Source: Actinomycetes bacterium
Lineage (GTDB): Bacteria; Bacillota; Sulfobacillia; Sulfobacillales; JAIMBI01
Assembly (NCBI GenBank): GCA_023565505.1
Contig: JAIMBI010000003.1
Span: forward strand, 96,809 to 160,808
Reading direction: 5' to 3'
DNA: 64,000 bases
The notes beneath the pieces are model-generated. The model ran no database searches, had not been told where the DNA came from, and was given only the letters and a program-made list of their open reading frames with translations. Position 1 is the stretch's first letter, and the number at the start of each line of letters is the position of its first letter. Below, in pieces: positions 1 to 8,857 of the stretch. Both the position numbers and the translations under genes were made by a program.

Positions 1-640
1 GGAAGACGCCTTTCCCTCATGATGCCATGGGGCGACCGGGGGGACCAGCCGGCCGTTCGTCGACACCCCGTGGGATTTTGGTGGGGCCGCTCCCATTCCG
101 TCACATAGGGGGGCCGGCCTCGCCGAGGGGGGGAGGGAATGAGCATCTGATGTCGCGGCGCCGAGTTGGCTCCCAGCGGTCAGGTGACCCGTGAGTCACA
201 GAGGCAGTCTCGCCATGGGTCACACGAAGCGGCCTGGTTAGGAAGTGGCTGGTTCTGACATAATTGGAGCATTGTTCTCTACAGGACGGTGGGCCGCCAT
301 CGTCCAGAGCCACTCCGCCAAGGGAGCCAGTAGGCGTATCGGCCCAACGCGTTCCGCCACGGCGGCACCGCGTGTACGACGGGCGGCCGCGGGGCGAACA
401 GGGCCCACCGGGTCAGGCGAGCCGACACGCGGCGTTCCGGCCACGGGCGCCGCCAAGCTCCCTGCCGCCACGTCGCACCCTCGCCCTGCAACGCGCGAGC
501 GCAGCCCAGAGAAACGGCCTGCCCCCCAACGTCGGCAGCGCGGCCGCCCACGGAAGCCCCGGCAGCTGGCCCGCCGGCGTCTCGACGCTCGCGCTGAACA
601 CGCTGATGTCCCGCCACTCGCCGCCGGGAAAGTCGTAGGA
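1..640. other. no supported gene
   Basis: Several overlapping frames stay open here on both strands, as expected in GC-rich DNA, but none has a ribosome binding site, a recognisable domain or a convincing start. It may be decayed coding sequence downstream of the minus-strand operon that ends at 705. I see no RNA gene in it. Confidence 0.4.
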
Positions 641-704
641 GAATGCATACGCTAAGCAGGCGGGGTGTCCCCCGCCTGCCGCTCGCTTCGATCTCCGCTC
701 CGGC

Positions 705-2411
705 TCAGCCGGACTGCTCCGCCTCCGCCTTGACCTTGGCGGCGATGCGCTCCCGCAGTTCCTGCTTGACGATCTTCCCCCCCGGCCCCAGCGGCATCGC
801 GTCGATGAGCTCCACCCGCTCCGGCCACTTGAACTTCGCCACGCCCCGGGCCTCGAGGAAGGCCGCGAAGTCTTCCACCGTGGGCCGGGCGCCCTCCCGG
901 GGTACCACGAAGGCGCACGCCCGCTCCCCCAGCACGGGATCCGGCATCGCCACGATGGCGATGTCCCGCACCATGGGGTGCTGGCTCAGCACGTCCTCGA
1001 TCTCCTTGGGGAAGATGTTCTGGCCGCCGCGCAGGATCATGTCTTTCTTCCGCCCTACGACGCGGAGGTACCCGTGCTCGTCGTAGACGCCGAGGTCGCC
1101 GGTGTGCTGGTAGCCCTCCCACTTGCCGCCGTACTCGACGTCGTGGTACGTCGCCCGGCTTTCCTCGGGGGAGCCGAAGTAGCCGTGGTGGATGTTCCAG
1201 ATGAGGATCTCGCCCACTTCGCCGGGCGGCAGCCGGTTGCCCTCCGCGTCCACCACCGGCACGTCGAACCCCTCGAACGGCACGCCCGCGGCCGACAGCA
1301 GGTGCTCCTTGCTGATCCCCGGCAGGATGGGGCTCATGCAGCCGCCCACCTCCGAGGTGCCGTACACGTTGAAGCTGATGACCCCCCGGTTGTACAGCTT
1401 CTCGATGACGTCGCCCGGCATCGGGGCGCCCGAGTAGCTCACCAAGCGCAGGGTGGCGAGGTCGTAGCGCTCGAAGTGGGGGCTGGTCACCACCCGCGTG
1501 ATGAGCGCCGGGTTCCAGACCCAGATGGTGAGCCGCTCCTCCTGCGTGACCCGGCACACCATCTCCTCGTCGAACTCGAGCGGCAGGATGGTCCGCCCGC
1601 CGGTGAAGAGAGGGGTGTGGACCGCCCACAACCGGCCCGATCCCCCGGACAGCGGGCCGATGAGGATGCGGGAGTCGTAGACCGTGTGGCCGGCGCGCTG
1701 AGCGATACCCGTGCTGTGGACATGAAACCAGTCGACGGTCGTACGCCGGGAAATCTTGGGCACGCCGGTGGTGCCGGCGGTCGGCAACAGTTCGTGCACG
1801 TCGAGCGGATCCGTCTTGAGGTAGTCCAGGTCGCTCTCCTCGTAGCGGTTCCACACCGACCGGTCGAACAGCGCCTCAAGCGGCTCGTAGCCGTCCGGCA
1901 CGGGCTCGCCCGGCCGCACCAGGGCCACCAGGTGCATGCCCGGCACCCGCCGCTGGCCCTCGCGGTACCACTCGGCGAAGTCCCGTCCGTGCCACTCGGG
2001 GATGATGACCGCCAGGTCCGGCTGGAGCTTCTCGATGGTCCCGAGCGTCTCCGCCCGCCCGAGGTCCACGTTGAGGCCGCAGTGCATGGCGCCGAGTTTC
2101 GACGTGGCCCAGTCGAGGTACACGCTCTCGATGGAGTTCGGGAGGTGCGACAGGACCAGGGCCCCCCGCCGGATCCCCCGGTCGAGCAGGTTGAAGATGA
2201 GGGTGTTGGTCTCGGCGAACGCGTCGGCCCAGGTCTTGCGCCGCCACCGGGACCGCTCGGCCCCCATCACCATGTCCACCAACGCCTCGCGGGTCCCGTA
2301 GAGGTGGGCGTTCTGCTTGAGCAGGTCCCACTGCACCCAGTCGTAGTGGCGGCCGCCGAGCGCCTTCGACTTCTTGATCTGGTCGAACGTAAAGAGGCTC
2401 TCCGGAAGCAT
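705..2411 (-). CDS. aliA: AliA-like cyclohexanecarboxylate-CoA ligase (AMP-forming)
   Basis: A cytoplasmic acyl-CoA synthetase of the ANL superfamily that activates a carboxylic acid to its CoA thioester via an acyl-AMP. The 568-residue protein carries the P-loop-like motif TAGTTGVPK in the first half, YGTSEVGG in the middle, TGDLGVYDEHGYLRVVGRKK, and the C-terminal catalytic lysine region GPGGKIVKQ. The start at 2411 (MLPESLFTF) is chosen because GGAGGGAGG lies just upstream; an upstream in-frame extension has no such signal. It is the last gene of a four-gene run with acyl-CoA dehydrogenase, BadH- and BadI-type genes, which points to cyclohexanecarboxylate as substrate. Family assignment is secure; the exact substrate is inferred from the neighbours. 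Confidence 0.85.
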   Translation of the reverse strand: MLPESLFTFDQIKKSKALGGRHYDWVQWDLLKQNAHLYGTREALVDMVMGAERSRWRRKTWADAFAETNTLIFNLLDRGIRRGALVLSHLPNSIESVYLDWATSKLGAMHCGLNVDLGRAETLGTIEKLQPDLAVIIPEWHGRDFAEWYREGQRRVPGMHLVALVRPGEPVPDGYEPLEALFDRSVWNRYEESDLDYLKTDPLDVHELLPTAGTTGVPKISRRTTVDWFHVHSTGIAQRAGHTVYDSRILIGPLSGGSGRLWAVHTPLFTGGRTILPLEFDEEMVCRVTQEERLTIWVWNPALITRVVTSPHFERYDLATLRLVSYSGAPMPGDVIEKLYNRGVISFNVYGTSEVGGCMSPILPGISKEHLLSAAGVPFEGFDVPVVDAEGNRLPPGEVGEILIWNIHHGYFGSPEESRATYHDVEYGGKWEGYQHTGDLGVYDEHGYLRVVGRKKDMILRGGQNIFPKEIEDVLSQHPMVRDIAIVAMPDPVLGERACAFVVPREGARPTVEDFAAFLEARGVAKFKWPERVELIDAMPLGPGGKIVKQELRERIAAKVKAEAEQSG

Positions 2412-2540
2412 CGCGCGTCCTCCCTCCTGCCTAGCCGGCTGCCTCGGCGCCGGCGCCCCCTCCTGCGCGGCGCCCGTTGCCGGCCGGCGTGCCATTCGAC
2501 AGGACCCGCGCGAACTCCTGGCGACCGTCGCGCCTCGCCG

Positions 2541-3683
2541 TCAGCGCCGTCCCAGCAGATGGCGGGCGACGATGAGTTCCTGCACCTCGCGGGTTCCGTC
2601 CCCGATCTCGAGCCCCATCACGTCGCGCAACCGTTGCTCGAACGGCAGATCCTTGGTGTAGCCGTATTGCCCGTGGAGCAGGAGCGCGTCGTGGATCGCC
2701 TCGAATGCCGCCCGGGGCGCCAGCCACTTGCAGACGGCCGCCTCCACCGTGTGGGGCCGGCCCTCCTGACGGAGCCACAAGGCGCGGTAACAGTACCACC
2801 GGAGCGTCTCCAGGGTGGCGTAGTGCCGGGCCAGGCGGAACGACACCGCCTCGAAGTCGGCCAAGGCGCGGCCGAAGGCCCGACGCCGTCCCACCCACTC
2901 CCGGGTCTCGTCCAGGCTCGCCGCCGCCGCCCCCAGGCACTGCAGGGCGATGAGCACGCGGCTCAAGTCGAAGCTCGCAAGGATGATGCGCAGCCCCTCC
3001 CCGTCCGCCCCCAGGCGGTACTCGGGCCCGAGGTCCACCCCGTCGAAGAACAGCGTTCCCCGCCCGATGGGCCGGTTGCCCGCGTCGTCGAACGGCTGCC
3101 GCGAGAAGCCGGGCGCGTCCGCCGGCACCAGCCAGGCGGAGAAACCGGGCCGCTCCCCTTCGCCCGGCGTGCGCGCCAGTACCACGAAGGCGTCGCCTGC
3201 CATCGCCAGGCTGATGCCCGTCTTCTCGCCGAACACCCGCACCCCGGCGCCGGTGGGCTCGGCCCGGGTCCGGATCGCCGCCACGTCGGACCCCGCCTCG
3301 GCCTCGGTCACCGCGATCCCCACCACCCGCGTGCCGCGGGCCATGGGCACGAGGTACTTTTCCCGCACCACGTCGCTCCCGTGCCGCTCCAGGATGCCGC
3401 CCACCAGGCCGCCCAGCACGACCGCGTAAGCGCAGTTGAAGTCCCCCCGGGCGATCTCCTCCGCCGCGATGCCCGCCTCCACCGGGCCGAGGCCGGCCCC
3501 GCCGTACGCCTCCGACACGGTGAGGCCGGTCACGCCGAGTTCGCCGAGCCGCCGCCACGGCTCCCGGGGGAACGTGCCCGTCCGGTCCCACTCGGCGTAC
3601 CGCGGCGACAGCTCCTTCTGCGCGAACTCGCGCAGCACCCGGCGGAGTTCCTCCTGCTCGTCCGTGAAACTGAAGTCCAGCAC
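2541..3683 (-). CDS. aliB: AliB-like alicyclic acyl-CoA dehydrogenase
   Basis: A flavin-dependent acyl-CoA dehydrogenase (380 aa, normal family length) that should desaturate cyclohexanecarboxyl-CoA to cyclohex-1-ene-1-carboxyl-CoA. Visible are the substrate/FAD loop AVTEAEAGSD, the hinge EKTGISLAMAGDAFVV and the C-terminal helix region HGQYGYTKDLPFEQR. Where straight-chain enzymes have the catalytic glutamate in a YEGT motif, this one reads IGDGT, so an aspartate occupies or flanks that position; alicyclic dehydrogenases are reported to use aspartate, which fits. Start is GTG at 3683 (VLDFSFTDEQ) with GGCGGAG upstream; the reading frame runs further upstream but into the neighbouring gene. 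Placed 71 bases downstream of badH. Confidence 0.85.
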   Translation of the reverse strand: MLDFSFTDEQEELRRVLREFAQKELSPRYAEWDRTGTFPREPWRRLGELGVTGLTVSEAYGGAGLGPVEAGIAAEEIARGDFNCAYAVVLGGLVGGILERHGSDVVREKYLVPMARGTRVVGIAVTEAEAGSDVAAIRTRAEPTGAGVRVFGEKTGISLAMAGDAFVVLARTPGEGERPGFSAWLVPADAPGFSRQPFDDAGNRPIGRGTLFFDGVDLGPEYRLGADGEGLRIILASFDLSRVLIALQCLGAAAASLDETREWVGRRRAFGRALADFEAVSFRLARHYATLETLRWYCYRALWLRQEGRPHTVEAAVCKWLAPRAAFEAIHDALLLHGQYGYTKDLPFEQRLRDVMGLEIGDGTREVQELIVARHLLGRR

Positions 3684-3754
3684 CTGCTCCGCCTCGCTTC
3701 GCGCCGCCGCGCCGATGTCGTCGCCGCACCGGGCCGTGGCCCGATGCCGCCCCT

Positions 3755-4501
3755 TCAGACCATGGTGAGGCCGCCGCTCACCGACAGCGTCTGGCCGGTC
3801 ACATAGGCCGCCTCGTCCGAGGCCAGGTAGGCCACCGCCGCCGCGACGTCCTCGGGTCGCGCCAGTCGGCGGAGGGGAATGGCGCGGACCAGGGCGTCGC
3901 CGAGGCCGGGGTTTTCCGCCCGCACCGCGGCGAACAGCGGCGTGTCGGCCGGACCCGGGCACACCGCGTTGACGGTGATTCGATACCGGGCCATCTCCCG
4001 GGCCAGGGTCTTGGACAGGGCGATGAGGCCGCCCTTGGTCGCGGAGTACACCGCTTCGCCGCTCGACCCGACGCGGCCGGCGTCGGAGGCGATGTTCACC
4101 ACCCGCCCGCCGCCCTGGGCCACCATCAGCGGCAGGACGGCCTTCAGGAAGTACAGCGGGCCGTAGAGGTTGATGCGGATCACGCGGTCCCAGTCGGCCT
4201 CGTCCGACTCCAGGAACGGCGCCACCTTGTCCCATCCGGCGTTGTTGACCAGGATGTCGATGCGCCCGTGCCGCGCCCGGACCCGCTCGACGCAGGCGAA
4301 CACCTGGGCGCGGTCGGTCACGTCGACCGGCGCGGCCCAGGCCCCCCCGCCGATGGCCGCGGCCGCCGCCTCGGCCGCCTCCTGCTGGACGTCTGCGAGG
4401 ACCACCGTCGCCCGCTGGGCCGCGAGCGCCGCGGCGATGCCCCGCCCGATGCCCTGCGCCGCCCCGGTTACCAGGGCGACCTTGCCGGTCAGATCAAACA
4501 T
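3755..4501 (-). CDS. badH: BadH-like 2-hydroxycyclohexanecarboxyl-CoA dehydrogenase (SDR)
   Basis: A short-chain dehydrogenase/reductase of 248 aa predicted to oxidise 2-hydroxycyclohexanecarboxyl-CoA to the 2-keto form with NAD. The N-terminal cofactor motif is TGAAQGIGRG, followed by NNAGWD, the catalytic serine in NIASDAGRVGSS and the YSATK catalytic pair. The stretch NIASDAGRVGSSGEAVYSA and the ending LSVSGGLTM are, from memory, very close to Rhodopseudomonas BadH, much closer than to generic FabG. The ATG at 4501 overlaps the end of badI by 8 bases, so the two are translationally coupled. Only the substrate is inferred. Confidence 0.88.
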   Translation of the reverse strand: MFDLTGKVALVTGAAQGIGRGIAAALAAQRATVVLADVQQEAAEAAAAAIGGGAWAAPVDVTDRAQVFACVERVRARHGRIDILVNNAGWDKVAPFLESDEADWDRVIRINLYGPLYFLKAVLPLMVAQGGGRVVNIASDAGRVGSSGEAVYSATKGGLIALSKTLAREMARYRITVNAVCPGPADTPLFAAVRAENPGLGDALVRAIPLRRLARPEDVAAAVAYLASDEAAYVTGQTLSVSGGLTMV

Positions 4502-5321
4502 GGGCCCCCGCCCCCTTCTTCGCCCGGCGCGCCGCCTCGCGGAACCGGGGCGGCCGCTTCTCCAGGAACGCGTCCCGGCCCTCGAGCGACTCCGGCGTCT
4601 CGTAGTACAGCGCCAGCGCGCCCATGGCCATGTCGTCGATGCCGCCGATGGCGGCCGTGTCCGCGTTGAACGACGCCTTCAGCATCCGAAGCGCGAACGG
4701 TCCCCGCGCCAACAGCTCCCGGGCCCACCGCTCGGCTTCGGCCATCAGCTCCTGGGCCGGGACCACCTTGTTGACCAGGCCCATGGCGAACGCCTCCTGG
4801 GCGGTGTAGCGGCGGCACAGGTACCACATCTCGCGGGCCCGCTTCTGTCCCACCACCCGGGCGAGATAGGCGCTCCCGTAGCCGGCGTCGAAGCTCCCCA
4901 CCTTGGGTCCCACCTGGCCGAACTGGGCCGTGTCCGCCGCGATGGTCAGGTCGCACAGCACGTGCAGCACGTGCCCGCCCCCGATGGCGTAGCCGTTGAC
5001 GGCGGCGATGACCGGCTTGGGGATGTGCCGGATGATCTCGTGCAGCTCCGCGATCCGGAGCCCGATGCCCATGTTGCGCCCCCGGTCGGTCCCGTAGCCG
5101 CCCTCCGTCCGTACCTTCTGGTCGCCGCCGACCGAGAAGGCCCGGTCGCCGGCCCCGGTCAGGATGACCACGCCCACGTCGTTGTCGTCCCAGGCGTCCT
5201 CGAACGCCGCGATGAGTTCGTCCACGGTCTCCTCCCGGAAGGCGTTGAGCACCTCCGGCCGGTTGATGGTGACGAACGCGATGCCGTCCCGCTTCGCGTA
5301 CAGAATGTCCTGGAAGTTCAT
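4494..5321 (-). CDS. badI: BadI-like 2-ketocyclohexanecarboxyl-CoA hydrolase
   Basis: A crotonase-superfamily enzyme (275 aa) that cleaves the ring of 2-ketocyclohexanecarboxyl-CoA to pimelyl-CoA. Oxyanion-hole segments are AGDRAFSVGGDQ and NGYAIGGGH; the downstream FGQVGPKVGSFDAGYGSAYL is a hallmark of BadI and the related MenB, and differs from ordinary enoyl-CoA hydratases. The start MNFQDILY at 5321 has a GAGGGGG-type site upstream; a longer in-frame start at 5363 would run into the putative operator. First gene of the operon. A BadK-type cyclohexene-carboxyl-CoA hydratase, needed between AliB and BadH, is missing from the cluster. Confidence 0.9.
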   Translation of the reverse strand: MNFQDILYAKRDGIAFVTINRPEVLNAFREETVDELIAAFEDAWDDNDVGVVILTGAGDRAFSVGGDQKVRTEGGYGTDRGRNMGIGLRIAELHEIIRHIPKPVIAAVNGYAIGGGHVLHVLCDLTIAADTAQFGQVGPKVGSFDAGYGSAYLARVVGQKRAREMWYLCRRYTAQEAFAMGLVNKVVPAQELMAEAERWARELLARGPFALRMLKASFNADTAAIGGIDDMAMGALALYYETPESLEGRDAFLEKRPPRFREAARRAKKGAGAHV

Positions 5322-5367
5322 CAGCTCATCCCCCTCCCCCAAGTGTCCCCACACGTCCATCATAAAT

Positions 5368-5385
5368 TATCTAACCGGTGATTTA
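5368..5385. promoter_or_regulatory. putative TetR operator between badI and tetR
   Basis: An imperfect 18-base dyad centred on the perfect palindrome ACCGGT (5374-5379) with matching outer TA, T/A and TA steps, lying in an AT-rich pocket of otherwise GC-rich DNA between two divergent starts. A TATAAT (5418-5423) for the rightward gene and AT-rich -10-like sequences for the leftward operon surround it. Position and symmetry fit autoregulation and control of the ali/bad operon by the adjacent TetR protein; binding is inferred. Confidence 0.4.
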
Positions 5386-5463
5386 TATATCCCCGCAGAG
5401 GGATCCCGCCGGCTTGTTATAATGGGGGCGATTAGCTCAGCGTCCAGGGTGGGGGCGGTCAGG

Positions 5464-6141
5464 TTGCAGCGACGAGTCGGTCGGCCTCCGCGTTCGGGGC
5501 CCCACGCCCGCACCCATCCCCTGCACACGATGGCCCCGGAGGAGCGGCGGACCCTGGTCCTGGAGACCGCGGCCAACCTGTTCGCCACCAAGGGCTTCGC
5601 CAGCACCACCATCGAGGACATCACCGACGCCCTCGGGGTCTCCAAGGCCGTGTTCTATTACTACTGGAACAACAAGCGCGAGGTGCTGCGGGAGATCCAC
5701 CGCCGGGCCATCGAGGCCCTGGACCGCCGCCTCGAGGCCGTCCTGGCGTCCCCGCTGGGTCCCGCCGAGCGCCTCGCGGCCCTGGTGAAACATCACATCG
5801 ACGTCATCGTCCGCCACCGCTCGCTGGTCCTGGTGCTGCTGGGCGAGGCCACGGCCGCGGAGGACACCCTGGAGGACCGGCGCCGCTACACCCGGCGGGT
5901 CCAGGAGCTCGTCGAGGCGGCCCAGCGCGCCGGCGCCGTCGATCCCGCGTTCGACCCCAAGATCCTGAGTTTCGCCTTGCTCGGTCTGTGCAACTCCGTG
6001 GCCCAATGGTACGACCCCGACGGGCCGCTTTCGCCCGGCGCCGTGGAGGAGCTGTTCGCGCGGTTCGCGCTGGGGGGCATGACCGGCGGCGGGCCGGTGC
6101 AGGTCCTCCTCGACCGGCTGCGCGAGACCGGTCCCGCCTGA
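5464..6141 (+). CDS. TetR/AcrR-family repressor
   Basis: A DNA-binding repressor with an N-terminal helix-turn-helix (NLFATKGFASTTIEDITDALGVSKAVFYYYWNN region, split here by function: tail, HTH, then YYYW) and an all-helical ligand-binding C-terminal domain, ending RLRETGPA. The start is uncertain: TTG at 5464 follows GGTCAGG and gives a basic GRPP tail often seen in this family; ATG at 5530 would shorten it by 22 residues; ATG at 5422 overlaps the TATAAT box. It is transcribed away from badI, so it most likely senses an alicyclic acyl-CoA or acid and represses the ali/bad operon. The ligand is an inference from position. Confidence 0.82.
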   Translation: MQRRVGRPPRSGPHARTHPLHTMAPEERRTLVLETAANLFATKGFASTTIEDITDALGVSKAVFYYYWNNKREVLREIHRRAIEALDRRLEAVLASPLGPAERLAALVKHHIDVIVRHRSLVLVLLGEATAAEDTLEDRRRYTRRVQELVEAAQRAGAVDPAFDPKILSFALLGLCNSVAQWYDPDGPLSPGAVEELFARFALGGMTGGGPVQVLLDRLRETGPA

Positions 6142-6323
6142 GGCCGGCGCCACCGCGGCAGCCTCGCCACCTCCCGCCCGGCCCGTCGGGGGAGCCCCCG
6201 CCTCCGGCCGGGTGTACATTCAAGACGAGACCGCACCCGGCAGGAGCGCGCCGGGCCGTCGCGGCGAGGCCCGGTGCGCCGGCCCCGACGCGACGGCCCC
6301 TGCCGAGCCGAGGGGGCGTCCAT

Positions 6324-6974
6324 ATGACCCGCATCGCCTGTCCGTCTCGTCGCTCCGCCGGAGCCGCCGGCGGCCCCGCCCCGCCGGCGGGACGCAGGCC
6401 GCGGGCCGCCGTATCCCTCGCGGTCCCGTTCCTGCTCGGGATCCTGGCGGTCGGGCTGCTCCCCGGCGGCCCCGCGCCGCTAGCGGCGGCGTCGGGGGTC
6501 CTCGCGCGCTTCCAGGTGCCCCCGCCCGTCCCGGCCGCGGCCCCCGCGCCCGTCCCGGTGGGCGTGCTGCACGGCACGCTCACCGACGGCGCCATCCGCA
6601 TCCCCGTGTGGATCGCGGCCGCGCCCGCCGGGCCGCGGATGCGGGCCACGGCCCTCGTGGACACCGGCGCCGCGCACACCATGGTCGACCCCGAGCGCGC
6701 GGTCGCCGTCGGCGTGCGGCCGGTCCCCGGCCTCCGGGCCACCTACGGGGGTGTCGGCGGAGCGGTGACGGTGGGCTTCTACAGCCCCCTGTACGTCTGG
6801 CCCGTCGCGGGCGGCCCGCCCCTCCTGGTACGCGCCACGGAGCCGGGCGGCCTGGCGGGGACGGTCTTGGCCTCCCAGGGGGTCGCCGTCCTGCTGGGCC
6901 AGGACGTGCTGGCGCACTGGCACCTGGTTCAGGCCGGTACCCGGTGGACACTCCGGTACACGCCGGCCGGCTGA
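6324..6974 (+). CDS. secreted retropepsin-like aspartic protease family protein
   Basis: A 216-residue protein with a basic N-terminus, a hydrophobic segment around residues 31-55 (AVSLAVPFLLGILAVGLL) acting as signal peptide or anchor, a Pro/Ala-rich linker, and a single retropepsin-like domain. The catalytic motif ALVDTGAAHTMV is intact and a second turn LLGQDVLAHWHL closes the domain, as in bacterial clan AA aspartic proteases that work as dimers. Substrate unknown; such proteins are often poorly characterised. Start ATG at 6324 follows GGGGGCG. It stands alone between a TetR gene and a terminator-like hairpin, with no pathway link visible. Confidence 0.7.
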   Translation: MTRIACPSRRSAGAAGGPAPPAGRRPRAAVSLAVPFLLGILAVGLLPGGPAPLAAASGVLARFQVPPPVPAAAPAPVPVGVLHGTLTDGAIRIPVWIAAAPAGPRMRATALVDTGAAHTMVDPERAVAVGVRPVPGLRATYGGVGGAVTVGFYSPLYVWPVAGGPPLLVRATEPGGLAGTVLASQGVAVLLGQDVLAHWHLVQAGTRWTLRYTPAG

Positions 6975-7001
6975 GCGGGGCGGCCCTTCGCCCCCAAACG
7001 C

Positions 7002-7038
7002 CGCACCGCCCGCCCGGGACCTCCGGGCGGGCGGTGCG
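7002..7038. terminator. bidirectional GC-rich hairpin terminator
   Basis: A perfect 16-base inverted repeat (7002-7017 with 7023-7038) separated by a 5-base loop, lying between the stop codons of two convergent genes (6974 and 7053). There is only a short pyrimidine run (CTTTCC) after it on the plus strand, so it is an intrinsic-type or Rho-assisted terminator serving both strands. Symmetry and position make the call strong. Confidence 0.75.
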
Positions 7039-7052
7039 CTTTCCGACGGAGC

Positions 7053-7913
7053 TTACTGGAAGCGGGTCTCGAGCTCGCCCAGTTTCTCGATGGACACCAC
7101 GGCCACGTCGCCGGGTTTCAGCCACACCCGCCGGTCGGGCGGGAAGCCCTGGATGACTCCGGACGGCGTGCCGGTCAGGATGAGGTCGCCCGGCTCGAGC
7201 GTCCAGAACTTCGACAGGTACGCGATGATCTGGGCGCAGGAGAAGATCATGTCGGCCGTGTTGGAGGCCTGGCGCACCTCGCCGTTCAGGCGGAGCTGGA
7301 TCTCGAGCGCGTTGGGGTTCCCCACCTCGTCGGCGGTGACGACGAACGGTCCGACGGGGGCGAACTTGTCGCAGGACTTCCCGAGCAGCCACTGCCCGCT
7401 TCGGAACTGCAGGTCGCGGGCGGAGACGTCGTTGGCGGGAGTGTAGCCGAACACGTACCCCAGCGCGTCGGCCTCGGACACCCGGCGGGCCGGCCGACCC
7501 ATCACGATGGCCAGCTCCGCCTCGTAGTCCACCTGCCGCGACTCCTCCGGCAGCGGCACGGTCTCCCGGTGCGCCGCGAGGGTGTTGTGGTACTTGCTGA
7601 AGACGACCGGGTACTCGGGGATGGGGGAGCCGGTCTCCTCGGCGTGCTTGCGGTAGTTGAGCCCGATGCAGAAGATCTTCGGCGGCCGCCGCACCGCCGG
7701 GGCGAACGTCGCCCGGTCGGCGGCCACCGTCGGCAGACTCCCGTCCAATGCGTCCGCGATGGGCCGCCGGAGCAGGTCCCAGGCGGCGATGACGTCGTCG
7801 GTGGCGCGCACGGTCATCCCGGCCACCGTCTCCGGGAGTACCGCGAGCGTCCCGTCGGGGCGGGCCACGGCCACCGCCGGCCGCCCCTCCCACGTGATGT
7901 TGGCGAACTTCAT
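7053..7913 (-). CDS. fumarylacetoacetate hydrolase (FAH) family protein
   Basis: A 286-residue FAH-fold enzyme. These act on acyl-pyruvates and 2-keto-3-deoxy acids as hydrolases, decarboxylases, isomerases or dehydratases using Mg. Metal-site sequence includes FCIGLNYRKHAEE, YEAELAIVMG and the GYTPANDVSARD signature; the C-terminus has the GDLILTGTPSGV motif typical of the family. Start ATG 7913 follows AAGGAG. It is the last gene of the long minus-strand sugar-acid run and is probably a dehydratase or hydrolase for a 2-keto-3-deoxy-aldonate; the specific reaction cannot be told from sequence. Confidence 0.85.
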   Translation of the reverse strand: MKFANITWEGRPAVAVARPDGTLAVLPETVAGMTVRATDDVIAAWDLLRRPIADALDGSLPTVAADRATFAPAVRRPPKIFCIGLNYRKHAEETGSPIPEYPVVFSKYHNTLAAHRETVPLPEESRQVDYEAELAIVMGRPARRVSEADALGYVFGYTPANDVSARDLQFRSGQWLLGKSCDKFAPVGPFVVTADEVGNPNALEIQLRLNGEVRQASNTADMIFSCAQIIAYLSKFWTLEPGDLILTGTPSGVIQGFPPDRRVWLKPGDVAVVSIEKLGELETRFQ

Positions 7914-7959
7914 GCTCGTACTCCTTCCCCTTTTGCCGTGATGCCGAACCCGTCGACCC

Positions 7960-8808
7960 CTAGGCCACCGGGTTGACCAGCGTCCCGATCCCCGCGATCC
8001 GGGCCTCCGCCACGTCCCCGGACCGGATGACGGCCGCCCCGGGCGTTCCCGTGGAGAGGATGGCCGTCGCCCCGACGGTCGCCTCCGTGGTCACGAACTC
8101 CACCAGCCGCGGGCAGTCGTAGGTCATCCCGGCGACCACGTTCTCGGCCTTGACCTCCCCGTTGACCACCGTCTGGACCCGGACTCCCTCGAGGTCGGGG
8201 ATCTCGTCGAGCGTCACGATCCACGGCCCGAGGCTGATGAAGGTGTCGTAGCCCTTGACGCGGGTGAGGAACCGCGGGTTCTTGCGGAGGATGTCCTCCG
8301 CCGTCATGTCCAGCACCGGCACCACCCCGAAGATGACCGACCGCCACGCGTCCCGCGCCACGTTCTTCACCGTCCGGGCGAAGACCAGCGCCACCTCCGC
8401 CTCGGCCGTCACCCGCTCCGAGACCCGCGGCAGCCGGATGGGGTCGCCGGGCCCGATGATGGCCGTCTGGGGCTTGAGAAACGTCGCCGGCTCCTCCGGG
8501 ACCTTCTCCGACAGGTCCGCCGCGTGGGCGCGGTAGTTGAGGCCGATGCCCACGATCCGCTCGGGGTGGCGGAGCGGCGCGAGCACCCGCACCGCCTGCT
8601 CGTCCACGGCCACCGCGTCGAACGCCTCCGGACGGTCGGCGAGCCAGGCCGCCAAGCCGTCGGCCGCCCCCGTGGCGATGAGGGTCTCGAGATCCAGGGC
8701 GTCCGTGCGCCCAAAGCGCGCGTTGAGCGACCGGACCGTGGCGACCCGGCCGGCGCGCCAGATCGCCGCCGACTGCTCCCCGTTGTGTTCCACCGTTCCC
8801 CAGCGCAT
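7960..8808 (-). CDS. FAH family protein, second copy
   Basis: A 282-residue FAH-family enzyme, only about a third identical by eye to its neighbour at 7053, so not a recent duplicate. It has GIGLNYRAHA, the metal pair AEAEVALVF, VLDMTAEDIL in place of the more usual GNDVSARD, and the conserved ILSTGTPGAAV near the end. The altered TAED segment suggests a different substrate or activity from the first copy. ATG 8808 follows AGGAG. Embedded in the sugar-acid operon between an enolase-superfamily dehydratase and the first FAH protein; a role as 2-keto-3-deoxy-acid dehydratase or hydrolase is inferred. Confidence 0.82.
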   Translation of the reverse strand: MRWGTVEHNGEQSAAIWRAGRVATVRSLNARFGRTDALDLETLIATGAADGLAAWLADRPEAFDAVAVDEQAVRVLAPLRHPERIVGIGLNYRAHAADLSEKVPEEPATFLKPQTAIIGPGDPIRLPRVSERVTAEAEVALVFARTVKNVARDAWRSVIFGVVPVLDMTAEDILRKNPRFLTRVKGYDTFISLGPWIVTLDEIPDLEGVRVQTVVNGEVKAENVVAGMTYDCPRLVEFVTTEATVGATAILSTGTPGAAVIRSGDVAEARIAGIGTLVNPVA

Positions 8809-8857
8809 GTCTTCGCTCCTTTTTCCGCTCTTTCTGGGCCGCCGCCCGGGCGACGGC

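Noticed and set aside
238..655. Overlapping frames on both strands at the left edge
   Set aside because: Equal openness in several frames, Arg/Pro/Ala-rich text and no start signal; a decayed gene cannot be excluded but is not supported.
978..3806. A 942-codon open frame on the plus strand opposite the ali/bad genes
   Set aside because: It is antisense to genes with clear domains, has no ribosome binding site and a low-complexity His/Pro/Arg/Val-rich composition typical of mirror frames in GC-rich DNA.
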